DNA from: Mesorhizobium sp. AR02 | Lineage (GTDB): Bacteria; Pseudomonadota; Alphaproteobacteria; Rhizobiales; Rhizobiaceae | DNA length: 64,000 bases | Direction of reading: 5' to 3' | Assembly: GCF_024746835.1 (NCBI RefSeq) | Contig: NZ_CP080531.1 | Coordinates: 6,902,001-6,966,000, forward strand | Shown here: positions 17,758 through 26,414 of the stretch, in pieces | How positions within the stretch are numbered: the stretch's first letter is position 1 | How the letters are laid out: the number at the start of each line of letters is the position of its first letter | The notes under the pieces: generated by a model | The model's input: only the letters and a program-made list of their open reading frames with translations | The model's database searches: none | What the model was told of the DNA's origin: nothing | Made by a program: the position numbers and the translations under genes

Positions 17758-18336
17758 CTAGGCCTTCATCGGATACAATTTCAGGTGCTGGATCAGGATG
17801 ATCGTCTTGGCATCGACGATGCGGCCGTCGGCGATGCCGGCCAGCGCTTCGTCGAGCGGCATTTCCAGAACCTCGATGTCCTCGCCTTCTTCCGGCGCGC
17901 CGCCGCCGGCCGAGATGCGGTCGGCGGGCGAATAGCGGGCAACGAAGAACCACAGCCGCTCGGTGACGCTTCCCGGGCTCATGTAAGGCGAAAACAGCCG
18001 CTCAATCTTGTTCAGCCGGTAACCGAGCTCTTCCTCGGCTTCCTTGCGGATGGCGGTCTCGGGATCGTTTTCGTCGAGCAGCCCGGCACAGGCCTCGATC
18101 AGCGGCTCACGGTGGCCGGTGACGTAGGCGGGATAGCGGAACTGGCGCACCAGCAGCACCGTCGAACGGCCGGGGTCGTAGGGCAGGATCACCGCGCCAT
18201 CGCCGCGATCATAGGTCTGGCGGACCTGCGTCTCCCACTGGCCGTCGCGCCGGCGATAGTCGAGCACGGTCTTTTTCAGCACTGCCCAGTCGTCGGAGAG
18301 AACCTCTTCCGAGCGGATGCGAATGCGATCTTCCAT
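17758..18336 (-). CDS. nudK: Nudix hydrolase, GDP-mannose pyrophosphatase type
   Basis: 192 residues. It resembles NudK along its length: early EEVLSDDWAVLKK, TYDRGDGAVILPYD, VLLVRQFRYPAYV, a Nudix box GLLDENDPETAIRKEAEEELG, then LFSPYMSPGSVTERLWFF and GAPEEGEDIEVLEMPL. NudK hydrolyses GDP-mannose and related nucleoside diphosphates, with Mg bound by the Nudix-box Glu residues. The ATG was chosen because the conserved domain begins directly after it; a longer frame upstream overlaps the neighbouring divergent gene. Confidence 0.87.
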   Translation of the reverse strand: MEDRIRIRSEEVLSDDWAVLKKTVLDYRRRDGQWETQVRQTYDRGDGAVILPYDPGRSTVLLVRQFRYPAYVTGHREPLIEACAGLLDENDPETAIRKEAEEELGYRLNKIERLFSPYMSPGSVTERLWFFVARYSPADRISAGGGAPEEGEDIEVLEMPLDEALAGIADGRIVDAKTIILIQHLKLYPMKA

Positions 18337-18493
18337 TGGACACCTCGGTATTTGCTGCCGGGCGCAGGCGTAGCCGCGAACCGGCGCCGGCGCAATTGGG
18401 GCAGCCATTGGTCCAGAGCGCGCTTCACTCTCTCGTGTGTGGTATGGCAGAGTTCCGTTGCCTAAATAGCGCGTTCCTCTCCGGAGTCCTTTC

Positions 18494-19597
18494 ATGACGA
18501 CATCGCTTTTCCAGCCGATCACGCTCGACGGCTTGAGCTTTCCCAACCGCATCGCCGTCGCGCCGATGTGCCAGTATTCCGCCGAGGATGGCTCGGCCAG
18601 CGACTGGCATCTTTACCACTGGATGAACCTGGCCATGTCCGGCGCCGGCATGGTCACGGTGGAGATGACCGATGTCGAGCGGCGCGGGCGCATCACGCAT
18701 GGCTGCCTCGGGCTTTACTCCGACGACAACGAAGCCGCAGCCCGCCGCACACTGGACGCGGCACGACGCGTCGCCGCGCCGGGCACGAAATTCGGCACGC
18801 AGCTGGCGCACGCCGGCCGCAAGGCTTCGAACCGCAAGCCCTGGGAAGGCGGCGGGCCGCTGCAGCCAAACGAGGATCCCTGGCAGACCGTCTCGGCCTC
18901 GGCCATCGCCTACGACACCGGCTGGAACGTGCCGCACGCGCTGGAGGACGAGGAGATCCTGCAACTCATCGAGCGCTTCGCCGAAGCGGCAAGGCGGGCC
19001 GAACGCGCCGGCTTCGACTTCATCGAACTGCATGCCGCGCATGGCTACCTGATCTTCCAGTTTCTGTCGCCGCTGTCCAACCAGCGGACGGACCGCTGGG
19101 GCGGCTCGCTGGAAAACCGGATGCGTCTTGTCGTCGAAATCGCCAGGGCGGTGAAGAAAGCGGTGCCGAAGCTGATGCTCGGCACGCGGCTGTCGGTGAA
19201 GGACTGGGTCGATGGCGGCTTCGACGTCGAGGATGCGATCGAGGTGGCGAAGGCCCTGAAGGCCGAGGGCGTCGCCTATCTCTGCTGTTCCAGCGGCGGC
19301 AATTCGCCTTTGCAGAAATTGCCCACCGGCCCCGGTTATCAGGTGCATCTGGCGGAAGCCGTGCGCAAGGGCGCCGGCATCCCGACGCGCGCGGTCGGCC
19401 TGATCGACGATCCCAAGCAGGCCGAGGCTGTTATCGCCGAAGGTCGCGCCGACATGGTGGCGCTGGCGCGTGCCTTCCTCGCCGATCCACGCTGGGGCTG
19501 GCGCGCGGCCGCCACATTCAGCGAAAAGATCCATCCGGCGCCGCAGCTCGCCCGCTCGGTGACGACGATGGAACACTGGATGAAAGCGGCGGGCTGA
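18494..19597 (+). CDS. NADH:flavin oxidoreductase, Old Yellow Enzyme (YqjM/NamA-like)
   Basis: 367 residues forming one FMN-binding TIM barrel. It carries the YqjM-type signature: VAPMCQYSAEDG with the redox-tuning Cys, the substrate-binding His pair around ELHAAHGYL, FQFLSPLSNQRTDRWGGS, and the late ADMVALARAFLADP at the FMN phosphate site. It reduces activated C=C bonds using NAD(P)H; the physiological substrate is unknown. Strong match in length and motif order. Divergent from nudK with a 157-base gap. Confidence 0.93.
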   Translation: MTTSLFQPITLDGLSFPNRIAVAPMCQYSAEDGSASDWHLYHWMNLAMSGAGMVTVEMTDVERRGRITHGCLGLYSDDNEAAARRTLDAARRVAAPGTKFGTQLAHAGRKASNRKPWEGGGPLQPNEDPWQTVSASAIAYDTGWNVPHALEDEEILQLIERFAEAARRAERAGFDFIELHAAHGYLIFQFLSPLSNQRTDRWGGSLENRMRLVVEIARAVKKAVPKLMLGTRLSVKDWVDGGFDVEDAIEVAKALKAEGVAYLCCSSGGNSPLQKLPTGPGYQVHLAEAVRKGAGIPTRAVGLIDDPKQAEAVIAEGRADMVALARAFLADPRWGWRAAATFSEKIHPAPQLARSVTTMEHWMKAAG

Positions 19598-19723
19598 TCG
19601 CCCCATCCTCCTGATACCGGCATGATCCTGCCCAGCCGTTTGCAACAGCCTGCTTCAATTCTGGCCGCAAACTGTTACGTTGGGTGAGGCTGCGGCGGGC
19701 GCGGCCGGGCTTGGGAGGAAATC

Positions 19724-20041
19724 ATGTCGTTCAGGGCATTTTTGCCGGCTGCAGCGCTTGTGACTGTCGCCGGGTTCTGGCTCGGTGCATCGACGCCGAG
19801 CGTTGCGCAATATTGCGAGGGTACGGTGCACGGCCTCTCCGGCCGCTACAATCTGGCGACCGGTAGCGGCTTTCTTGCTGTGCGGACACGGCCAAACTCG
19901 TCATCGCGGATGATCGGCCAGCTGTTCAATGGCGATCACACCGAAATCTTCGACCGACGCGGCAACTGGTATCAGGTCGAAATCGGCGGCACGACCGGCT
20001 GGGCGAACGCACGCTGGCTGCGCAACGATTGCGACTACTGA
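19724..20041 (+). CDS. secreted bacterial SH3 domain protein
   Basis: 105 residues. A signal peptide (about 1-28, ending PSVAQ) is followed by one SH3b-like domain: AVRTRPNSSSRMIGQL, then GDHTEIFDRRGNWYQVEI and TTGWANARWL. Such domains bind peptidoglycan or proteins in the periplasm. Two pairs of Cys flank the domain (QYCEG and NDCDY), possibly forming a disulfide. Preceded by GGGAGGAAATC. An RIME-like repeat follows immediately. Confidence 0.83.
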   Translation: MSFRAFLPAAALVTVAGFWLGASTPSVAQYCEGTVHGLSGRYNLATGSGFLAVRTRPNSSSRMIGQLFNGDHTEIFDRRGNWYQVEIGGTTGWANARWLRNDCDY

Positions 20042-20050
20042 GACGCCCGT

Positions 20051-20133
20051 GCATGTCGCCCAAAAGTGGATCCGGTTTTGGGACGACGACATGCATCGAA
20101 CAAAGAGCTAAAGCGCGTCGCAAACGCGACGCG
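20051..20133. repeat. RIME-like intergenic double palindrome, copy 2
   Basis: First palindrome 20051-20094 has arms GCATGTCG and CGACATGC around a core with CAAAAGTGG and CCGGTTTTG, clearly related to the core of the element at 1076-1119. The second, 20114-20133, has arms CGCGTCGC and GCGACGCG with a four-base loop. It separates the SH3 gene from the DUF982 gene. Confidence 0.7.
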
Positions 20134-20194
20134 ACTTTTGGGCGCAGGTTCCGCGCCACTTTTGCAACCAAATTGGCTGTTTTGCGTTGCGGCC

Positions 20195-20473
20195 ATGATG
20201 GACAACAAACCCTTTGAAACGCCGGTGGTGGTCGAACTCGGCCATGTCGGCAAATATCGCCATATCCGCAGCACCCAGGAAGCGGCGGAGTGCCTGATGA
20301 CGGTGTGGCCGCTCAATCGCGGCCCGCGCCATCGTGATGCTCTCGACACTTGCCTCAAAGTGCTGGAAGGTTATCGTTCGACAGCGGAAGCGCGACGGGC
20401 ATTGATCGAAGCCGCCAGGGAATCGGAAGTGCTGGTGCCCGACGACAGGCTGTCCGACGACCGGCTGCATTGA
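20195..20473 (+). CDS. DUF982 domain-containing protein
   Basis: 92 residues from MMDNKPFE. It fits DUF982, a small domain common in Rhizobiales: VVVELGHVGKYRHIRST, then EAAECLMTVWP and ALIEAARESEVLV. Function unknown. Two adjacent ATGs are possible starts (20195 and 20198). No clear Shine-Dalgarno is visible, and the open frame runs further upstream into the repeat. It may be co-transcribed with the DUF2188 gene 29 bases downstream. Confidence 0.78.
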   Translation: MMDNKPFETPVVVELGHVGKYRHIRSTQEAAECLMTVWPLNRGPRHRDALDTCLKVLEGYRSTAEARRALIEAARESEVLVPDDRLSDDRLH

Positions 20474-20502
20474 GCAGGCGGACCTTTCAACCGGAGGTTT
20501 TG

Positions 20503-20742
20503 ATGGCGAAGCTGACTTACAAGATCGTCGAGCATGACGGCGGCTGGGCCTACAAGGTCGGTTCGACCTTCTCGGAGACATTTCCCACCCATCAGGATGC
20601 GCTGCGCGCCGCCGAGATCGCCTCGGCCGAGCAGCAGGTGGCAGGCGCGACGGACGGCATCCAGTATGAGGATGCCGACGGCAAATGGCATGAGGAACTG
20701 GCGGATGGCCGCGACCGGCCGCAGACCGAGGTGTCCGACTGA
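20503..20742 (+). CDS. DUF2188 domain-containing protein
   Basis: 79 residues from MAKLTYKIVEHDGGWAYKVG, preceded by a strong CCGGAGG. The domain has the DUF2188 layout: a strand with the substrate-like GGWAYKV, then FPTHQDALRAAEIAS and a late IQYEDADGKWHEE. Small soluble protein of unknown function, often in stress-related contexts. It follows the DUF982 gene closely and is probably in the same transcript. Confidence 0.83.
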   Translation: MAKLTYKIVEHDGGWAYKVGSTFSETFPTHQDALRAAEIASAEQQVAGATDGIQYEDADGKWHEELADGRDRPQTEVSD

Positions 20743-20853
20743 GCAATTCCAGGAAAAGTCTGAAGAGAACTTGCCGGCACGAACAGGCAGGGCGCCGACC
20801 GCAGACGTCAGGAGAGACGACGTCCGACGGTCAGCGGCTGCCCAGCGGCTGAA

Positions 20854-21138
20854 CTATTTACCGCAATACTGATCGTTCACGTTGCCCTGAGCATTCGCGT
20901 CAGGACCGGCCGTGTTGTAGGCACAAGGGCCGGCCGAGCCCGAGCTACCAAGGGTATCCAGTCCCGAGCGGTCGCCGTTGATGCTTCCAGTCGTGTTCTG
21001 GTCGACGCCTGAAGACTCTTCGTTGCCGAACGGCCACCAGTTGTGATGGTTGGAATATGCGGCGTCCGACGATTGCGCCATCGCCGACGTGGCGAGACCG
21101 ATCGTCAGAACCGATGCTGCGAGAAGTTTCCTGTACAT
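20854..21138 (-). CDS. small secreted protein of unknown function
   Basis: 94 residues. A clear signal peptide (MYRKLLAASVLTIGLATSAMA) is followed by about 70 residues of low-complexity sequence rich in Ser, Gly, Asn and Asp, for example NHHNWWPFGNEE and DQNTTGSINGDRSG. Two Cys residues near the C-terminus (PCAYNT and QYCGK) could form a disulfide. I recognise no family. Probably periplasmic. Confidence 0.7.
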   Translation of the reverse strand: MYRKLLAASVLTIGLATSAMAQSSDAAYSNHHNWWPFGNEESSGVDQNTTGSINGDRSGLDTLGSSGSAGPCAYNTAGPDANAQGNVNDQYCGK

Positions 21139-21192
21139 TGCATTACTCCGTGTCTTGGTCGCCTTGGGTGCGACACGGGGTAAACCCGGCAG

Positions 21193-22197
21193 TCAGCCGG
21201 TTGGTTCATTGAAATTGTCGTGAGGCTGTGGTGATGGAAACGCGCGGGAGGCAATCCGCTCGATGAAATCGATCACCCGCCTGGGCTCGACGAACTGCGG
21301 CATATGGCCGACGCCGTCAACGGGTTCGAAATCGAGCCCTTCGATCTTGCCTCGCATCGGCTCGCCATGGATGCGGATGTCGATGACGCGGTCGGCGGTT
21401 CCAAACAGGATGCCGGCGGGCATGGCAATCTCGCCATAGCGTTGCTCGATGCGGCCGAGATCCTGTTCGACGGCCACGACATCGGCGGACGTTGCCTGGA
21501 AATGGACTGGCCGCAGCCCGAGCCAGCCACCGCCGTCGACCATGTAGTCCGCGGGAAAAGCCTGCGGCGCGAAGATGAACTCCATCGTCGGCCGCGCATA
21601 GCGCAGGCTCAGCGGTATGGCCACGGTGTAGGCCATGATCCAGCGCAGCAGGCGCGAGGGAATGTAGAGCAGGTCGAACCGCTGGCGTGCCCTGGTTTCC
21701 AGATGCGTCAACGGCGCCAGCAAGGCGATGCCCGAAATCGCCTCGGGGTGTTCCACGGCCAGGGTCAGCGTGACGGCGCCACCCAGCGAGTGGCCGACCA
21801 CCAGCGGCCTCTCCAATCCCAATTTTTCGATGAAGCGGCACACCAGGGCTGCCTGCTCGGGCAAGCGGCCGGTGGCACCGTTGGCGCGTACCGAATAGCC
21901 CGATCCCGGCCGATCGAGCGCGATCAGCCGGTAGCCCGGGCCGAAATGTCCGAACAGCGTGTGCCGGAAGTGATGGAGTTGCGCACCAAGACCGTGCAGG
22001 AAGACGATCGGCCGCCCGTGGCCTACATCGACATAGTGGATGCGGTTGCCGTCGATCTCGATGAATTTTCCGACCGGCGGAACCAGTCTTTGCGCCTTCG
22101 CCGCGATCCACAGCGTCACCAGCACCAGACAGACGATCCCCAGGACCGCCAGCAGGAACAACAGGGCCAGCAGCCACGACAGGATCGATATCAGCAT
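21193..22197 (-). CDS. membrane-anchored alpha/beta hydrolase
   Basis: 334 residues. The first 34 form a strongly hydrophobic helix (LISILSWLLALLFLLAVLG...), probably a membrane anchor. An alpha/beta-hydrolase fold follows: VFLHGLGAQLHHF, ALDRPGSGYS, nucleophile elbow VGHSLGGAV, a cap region, then FGTADRVID (Asp) and GVGHMPQF (His). All three triad residues can be assigned. The substrate is unknown. Divergent from the molybdopterin-binding gene. Confidence 0.87.
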   Translation of the reverse strand: MLISILSWLLALLFLLAVLGIVCLVLVTLWIAAKAQRLVPPVGKFIEIDGNRIHYVDVGHGRPIVFLHGLGAQLHHFRHTLFGHFGPGYRLIALDRPGSGYSVRANGATGRLPEQAALVCRFIEKLGLERPLVVGHSLGGAVTLTLAVEHPEAISGIALLAPLTHLETRARQRFDLLYIPSRLLRWIMAYTVAIPLSLRYARPTMEFIFAPQAFPADYMVDGGGWLGLRPVHFQATSADVVAVEQDLGRIEQRYGEIAMPAGILFGTADRVIDIRIHGEPMRGKIEGLDFEPVDGVGHMPQFVEPRRVIDFIERIASRAFPSPQPHDNFNEPTG

Positions 22198-22346
22198 TGT
22201 TCACCCGGACCAGAACCAGTTTGAGCTTACCCGCAGCCGGTTGCGCCGCAACCTCGCATCGAACAGGGGCGATTGTTCACCGCCCGGGTGGCATTGCCGA
22301 CAGGCACGCGCCGCGCTATCTCAGGCGACCCGTCCTGGAGCCCTCC

Positions 22347-23090
22347 ATGCCTGAAATCGTTACAGCCGCCATGCTTGTCATCGGCGATGAGATTCTGTCC
22401 GGCCGCACCAAGGACAAGAACATCGGCCACCTCGCCGATATCATGACGGCTGTCGGCATCGACCTGAAGGAAGTGCGCATCGTTCCCGACGAGGAAGACG
22501 AGATCATAGCTGCGGTGAATGCCGTGCGTGCGCGCTATACCTATGTGTTCACTACCGGCGGCATCGGCCCGACCCATGACGACATCACCGCCGATTCGAT
22601 TGCCAAGGCGTTCGGCGTTCCCTGCGAATACGATGCCAAGGCCTATGCCATGCTGGGCGAGAGCTACGCCGCGCGCGGCATCGAATACACCGAGGCGCGC
22701 AAGCGCATGGCGCGGATGCCGCGCGGCGCCGACCATATCGACAACCCGGTGTCCGTGGCGCCCGGCTTCCGCATCGGCAACGTCCACGTCATGGCCGGCG
22801 TGCCCTCGATCTTCCAGGCCATGCTCGACAATGTCGTGCCGACGCTGAAGACCGGCACGAAGATGCTGTCGGCGACGGTGCACTGTCCGTTCGGCGAAGG
22901 ACTTGTCGGCGGGCCATTGGGTGAGATCCAGAAGGCGCATCCGGACACGATCATCGGCTCCTATCCAAAGTATGGCGACGGCAAGTTCTGGACCGAGTTG
23001 GTCGTTCGCGCCCGCAGCCAGGAGGCGCTCGAGGCCGCGCGCGCCGATGTCGAGGCGATGGTGGCGGGTTTCGCCGCCAAGGCAAGCTGA
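22347..23090 (+). CDS. molybdopterin-binding protein (CinA N-terminal/MoaB-like domain)
   Basis: 247 residues from MPEIVTAAM, preceded by CTGGAG. The N-terminal domain has the MoaB/Mog/CinA pattern: MLVIGDEILSGRTKDKN, YVFTTGGIGPTHDDIT with the Thr-Gly-Gly phosphate-binding segment, and NPVSVAPGF. It lacks the CinA C-terminal deamidase domain, so it corresponds to stand-alone COG1058 proteins. Whether it binds molybdopterin or acts as an ADP-ribose pyrophosphatase-like enzyme cannot be told. A universal stress protein gene follows. Confidence 0.87.
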   Translation: MPEIVTAAMLVIGDEILSGRTKDKNIGHLADIMTAVGIDLKEVRIVPDEEDEIIAAVNAVRARYTYVFTTGGIGPTHDDITADSIAKAFGVPCEYDAKAYAMLGESYAARGIEYTEARKRMARMPRGADHIDNPVSVAPGFRIGNVHVMAGVPSIFQAMLDNVVPTLKTGTKMLSATVHCPFGEGLVGGPLGEIQKAHPDTIIGSYPKYGDGKFWTELVVRARSQEALEAARADVEAMVAGFAAKAS

Positions 23091-23173
23091 TCGGCTTGAA
23101 GCCGGAACCAAGCACGGCGCGCCGACGTTTCCCTGCACGCGAGCTCCAAGGCTCGCCAGATTGAGGGATCACC

Positions 23174-24007
23174 ATGCGCTTCAAGACCATCGTTGCCATT
23201 CTGCAGAACGAGCAGGACGCCGAGCGCGTGCTCGACTGCGCCATTCCGCTCGCCAGCCGCTTCGAGAGCCATCTGATCGGCATCCATGCCGAGGCGCTTC
23301 CGGTGCCCTACACGTCGGCGACCGGCTTCCCGGATACCGAGTTCCTGCAGGTCTCGGCCGACATGAACCGGGAGCGGGCCGACAAGCTGCAGGCCGTCTT
23401 TCTCCGGCGCATCGAGGATTCCGGCCTCTCCTTCCAATGGCGCAGCCTGGAGAGCTTCTCCGGCGACAGCGCGCTGACCGGCATTTCGAGCGTGCGCGCC
23501 GCCGATCTCATTGTCGCCGCCCAGCGCGAGACCGGCGGCGATCCGAGCGCCGATGTCGACACGCTGGTCTATGATGCCGGCCGGCCGGTGCTGGTGGTGC
23601 CGAGCGCTGGCCCGCTGGTCACCACCTTCAAACATGTTCTGCTCGCCTGGAACGGCAGCAAGGAAGCCGCCCGCGCCGCCTTTGACGCCCTGCCCTTCAT
23701 CATCGAGGCCGAGAAAACCGACATATTGGTCATCGATCCGCCCGACAGCCTTGACGAAAGCCCGGAAGCCGCCGGTGCCGAAATCGCGTCGGCCCTGTCG
23801 CGCCATGGCGCCAACGTCAGCGTGTCGGTGCAGGAATCGGGCGGCACCTCGATCGACGACATGATCCAGAACAGGGTCGCCGAGACCGGCGCCGACCTCC
23901 TGGTGCTTGGCGCTTACAGCCACTCCTGGCTGCGCCAGCTCCTGTTCGGCGGGGTGACGCGCACAGTGTTGCGCACAACGCAGGTGGCAGCCTTCCTGTC
24001 GCGATAA
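23174..24007 (+). CDS. universal stress protein with two UspA domains
   Basis: 277 residues in two tandem UspA folds: residues 1-145 ([21 protein letters not shown] ... [10 protein letters not shown]) and about 150-277 ([18 protein letters not shown] ... [21 protein letters not shown]). The second domain keeps an ATP-binding-like Gly-rich segment ending GGVTRTVL, while the first is more degenerate. Cytoplasmic; members respond to stress or bind nucleotides. Ribosome-binding sequence GAGGGATCACC. Confidence 0.88.
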   Translation: MRFKTIVAILQNEQDAERVLDCAIPLASRFESHLIGIHAEALPVPYTSATGFPDTEFLQVSADMNRERADKLQAVFLRRIEDSGLSFQWRSLESFSGDSALTGISSVRAADLIVAAQRETGGDPSADVDTLVYDAGRPVLVVPSAGPLVTTFKHVLLAWNGSKEAARAAFDALPFIIEAEKTDILVIDPPDSLDESPEAAGAEIASALSRHGANVSVSVQESGGTSIDDMIQNRVAETGADLLVLGAYSHSWLRQLLFGGVTRTVLRTTQVAAFLSR

Positions 24008-24123
24008 GTCCACAGCCATCGCTGCCGGTCGCCCTTGCCAAGTCCAAGGGTTTCCAGTTAATTCCGCGCGCATTCCCCTGTTTTTGTGCACGCGGCCTTC
24101 GCGTGCTGCGGAGTGCGCGAAAA

Positions 24124-24624
24124 ATGTCCCTTCCCGAAAAAGCCTTCCCGGTCTCCTGGGACCAGTTCCATCGTGACGCCCGTGCACTTTCCTGGCGGCT
24201 CTCCGGCGCCAACAAGGGACAATGGAGAGCGATCGTCTGCATCACCCGCGGCGGTCTGGTCCCCGCGGCGATCATTGCGCGCGAGCTCGGCATCCGCATC
24301 ATCGAGACGGTCTGCGTCGCCTCCTACCACGACTACACCAGCCAGGGGCAGTTGCAGGTGCTGAAGGAAATCACGCCCGCGCTGCTTGCCGACGATGGCG
24401 CCGGCGTGCTGATCATCGACGACCTGACCGACACCGGCAAGACCGCCGGTATCGTGCGCGCGATGATGCCCAAGGCGCATTTCGCCACCGTCTACGCCAA
24501 GCCGAAAGGCCGGCCCCTGGTCGACACTTTCGTCACTGAGGTCAGCCAGGACACCTGGATTTATTTCCCCTGGGATATGGGCTTCACCTATCAGAAGCCG
24601 ATCGCCGACGATCACGCCGGCTGA
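24124..24624 (+). CDS. gpt: xanthine-guanine phosphoribosyltransferase
   Basis: 166 residues from MSLPEKAFP. It transfers phosphoribose from PRPP to xanthine or guanine in purine salvage. The PRPP-binding motif is [33 protein letters not shown] is the early loop, and [10 protein letters not shown] resembles the purine-contacting region of Gpt. Slightly longer than the 152-residue E. coli enzyme. The frame extends seven codons upstream to another ATG; the chosen one gives the usual N-terminus. Confidence 0.9.
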   Translation: MSLPEKAFPVSWDQFHRDARALSWRLSGANKGQWRAIVCITRGGLVPAAIIARELGIRIIETVCVASYHDYTSQGQLQVLKEITPALLADDGAGVLIIDDLTDTGKTAGIVRAMMPKAHFATVYAKPKGRPLVDTFVTEVSQDTWIYFPWDMGFTYQKPIADDHAG

Positions 24625-24834
24625 TTCGCAACACGCCGCTTTTTCCAGTTAAACCGTCGCCGACGACAATTTTTGCTTCCGTGGACGGGTCCGCGGAGCA
24701 AGATATCCTGTGAAATCGACCCTTGTTGGCGGAAATCGGCCAGCCCGACCAAAGTTTTTACTTTTATTGCTGATAATTAGCCGTAAGATTCGTAAGGCGG
24801 CAAACGATTCTGGAGGCTGGGGCTAGCTTCTCCG

Positions 24835-25323
24835 ATGTTGACAAGGCCAACGACGCACAACCATCTGGCTGAAAGGGTCCGGCGACTCTTCGGCACCGCG
24901 CCGTGCCGTCTACAGGTTGCCGCCCTGCCCTGGCGCGATACCGGGAATGGCGTAGAGATCATGCTGATCACCAGCCGCGATACGGGCCGCTGGGTGTTGC
25001 CGAAGGGCTGGCCGGAGGCCAGGGAGCCGCTCTGCGAGGCGGCGGCGCGGGAAGCCGGCGAGGAAGCCGGGTTGCGCGGAAACATCTCCCATCTCGAAGC
25101 CGGCCGTTACTTCTATGCCAAGGTGCTGGCATCAGGCGAAGAAGTGCCTTGCGAGGTGCTGGTGTTTCCGCTGCACGTCGACAAGATCGCCGACCGCTGG
25201 AAGGAAAAGCATTCGCGCACCCGCAAATGGGTCAATTCCAGCGAAGCGGTGCGCATGGTCAATGAACCAGACCTTTGCCAGATCATCGCCTATTTCTGCG
25301 CCGACCCGCACAGATTCTCCTAA
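24835..25323 (+). CDS. Nudix hydrolase, diadenosine/diphosphoinositol-polyphosphatase-like
   Basis: 162 residues. After an N-terminal LRRLFGTAPC-like region come LQVAALPWRDTGNGVEIMLITSR and GRWVLPKGWPEAREP. The Nudix box begins GWPEAREPLCEAAAREAGEE and ends AGLRG. This arrangement (WVLPKG directly before the box) matches the DIPP-type Nudix enzymes that cleave diphosphoinositol polyphosphates or diadenosine polyphosphates. The Glu-Glu metal ligands are intact. The substrate is not assignable. Confidence 0.88.
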   Translation: MLTRPTTHNHLAERVRRLFGTAPCRLQVAALPWRDTGNGVEIMLITSRDTGRWVLPKGWPEAREPLCEAAAREAGEEAGLRGNISHLEAGRYFYAKVLASGEEVPCEVLVFPLHVDKIADRWKEKHSRTRKWVNSSEAVRMVNEPDLCQIIAYFCADPHRFS

Positions 25324-25431
25324 GCGACATCTTGCGCGTGTTCTACGGCGGATTCACAATCAGGTGATGTGCCGCATGAATGGTTTGCTAATTTTTCTTC
25401 GCTAAGAACCGGCCAATCTGGCGATTGATCG

Positions 25432-25743
25432 ATGGCAAACTCTGTAGACCCCCTTAAGCAAGATTCCGACGCCTCCAAGCGCGAGCACCGCCCACGTGTG
25501 CTCAAGGGCGGTTCCGTCATCACCGGCATTCAAAACTCGGAAGTCGCCGTTACGCTGCGCAACCAGCATGCGGGCGGCGCCGAGTTGAAGATACCGCTCG
25601 AGTCGCGGGTTCCCGATCGTTTCCTTCTCTACGTGCCGCTCGACGGCATCGCCTATCGCTGCGAAGTCCGCTGGCGCCGCAACGATCGGATCGGTGTACA
25701 GTTCACTGGCACCGAGCCAAAGCCGAAGCTGCATTACGGCTGA
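25432..25743 (+). CDS. PilZ-like domain protein
   Basis: 103 residues. The N-terminal part REHRPRVLKGGSVI resembles the R-x-x-x-R box of PilZ domains that bind cyclic di-GMP. The second motif (D/N-x-S-x-x-G) appears degenerate, as NQHAGGAEL. Late strands YRCEVRWRRNDRIGVQF fit the beta barrel. It could therefore be a PilZ protein with weak or absent c-di-GMP binding. Soluble; alone between the Nudix gene and the nrdJ leader. Confidence 0.75.
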   Translation: MANSVDPLKQDSDASKREHRPRVLKGGSVITGIQNSEVAVTLRNQHAGGAELKIPLESRVPDRFLLYVPLDGIAYRCEVRWRRNDRIGVQFTGTEPKPKLHYG

Positions 25744-25871
25744 TATCTGGCATATCGGCCTGACAGGCTTTCGCTGCCACCCAGATTACCTCGGACGAGC
25801 GCCTACTGAGCGTCAACGGCGCGCAAACCCGCTGCTGCAATGACAATCGCAGCGGCGCATTTCTATCCCCG

Positions 25872-25880
25872 TTATCCACA
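25872..25880 (+). promoter_or_regulatory. DnaA box candidate
   Basis: TTATCCACA is an exact match to the high-affinity DnaA recognition sequence. It is single, about 540 bases upstream of nrdJ. DnaA is known to influence ribonucleotide reductase genes in several bacteria, but a nine-base match can occur by chance. Confidence 0.4.
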
Positions 25881-26136
25881 TGTGTGACACACAAGATGTT
25901 GGGGTCACAAAAGCTACGCAAACGAATCCTTGACGGCGCAAAACGAGTCGCCTTTTATAGGCCATGCGCTCCTGTTGAGAGTGCGACCGGAAAGTTCTGA
26001 GCCCGGTCTTTTTCCCGGATTATGTGCGTTTTTGCCCGCATTTCCGCCTGTTTACGAGGCCGGCGGAAGCGTTGGGATTGTGGGGTGGTGGGGCGACGAA
26101 AGGGAGAATTGTCGGACTGGAATAAATTGTCTGTTA

Positions 26137-26181
26137 ATACTATATTTAGTGTTTGCAGGTAGGTTCGACGCTAGATAGTGT
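26137..26181 (+). promoter_or_regulatory. tandem NrdR-box candidates upstream of nrdJ
   Basis: Box 1 (26137-26152, ATACTATATTTAGTGT) agrees with the NrdR consensus acaCwAtATaTwGtgt at 14 of 16 positions by my count. Box 2 (26166-26181, ending TAGATAGTGT) agrees at 11. Start-to-start spacing is 29 bases, near the three helical turns usual for paired NrdR boxes. NrdR represses ribonucleotide reductase genes when dATP/ATP is high. Confidence 0.55.
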
Positions 26182-26414
26182 GAATTTCCCTGGAGTGAGG
26201 GACTCGGAAAAAATCAGTTTTGAGGGACCCGCGGGGTCCGTCTGCGAGTTGGACAGGCGCTTCGCAAGGAGTTTTGACCAGCACGCGGCGGAGACTGCGA
26301 AGTGGGAGAGCCGGCCGTTTTCGAACGCCGGCACACGGCGGACATGCGTGTTTCGCATTTGGGGGCAGAAATCCCCTGACGAAAGCGCTATATATAGACA
26401 AAAGGACCGGACCA

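Larger units (their letters stand above)
25744..26414. other. long regulatory intergenic region upstream of nrdJ
   Basis: About 670 bases without a gene. It contains a perfect DnaA box (25872-25880), a short palindrome TGTGTGACACA next to it, an NrdR-like box pair (26137-26181), a GGACCC/GGGTCC hairpin (26225-26239) and a CTATATATAG palindrome 18 bases before the start codon. A long untranslated leader is likely. No cobalamin riboswitch elements were recognised. Confidence 0.6.

Noticed and set aside
15935..17760. Integration of a genomic island into tRNA-Leu
   Set aside because: No second copy of the tRNA 3-prime end was noticed downstream and no integrase is present.
25744..26414. Cobalamin riboswitch upstream of the B12-dependent nrdJ
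   Set aside because: The conserved GCCACTG and B12-box sequences were looked for and not found; the structure elements present do not match.
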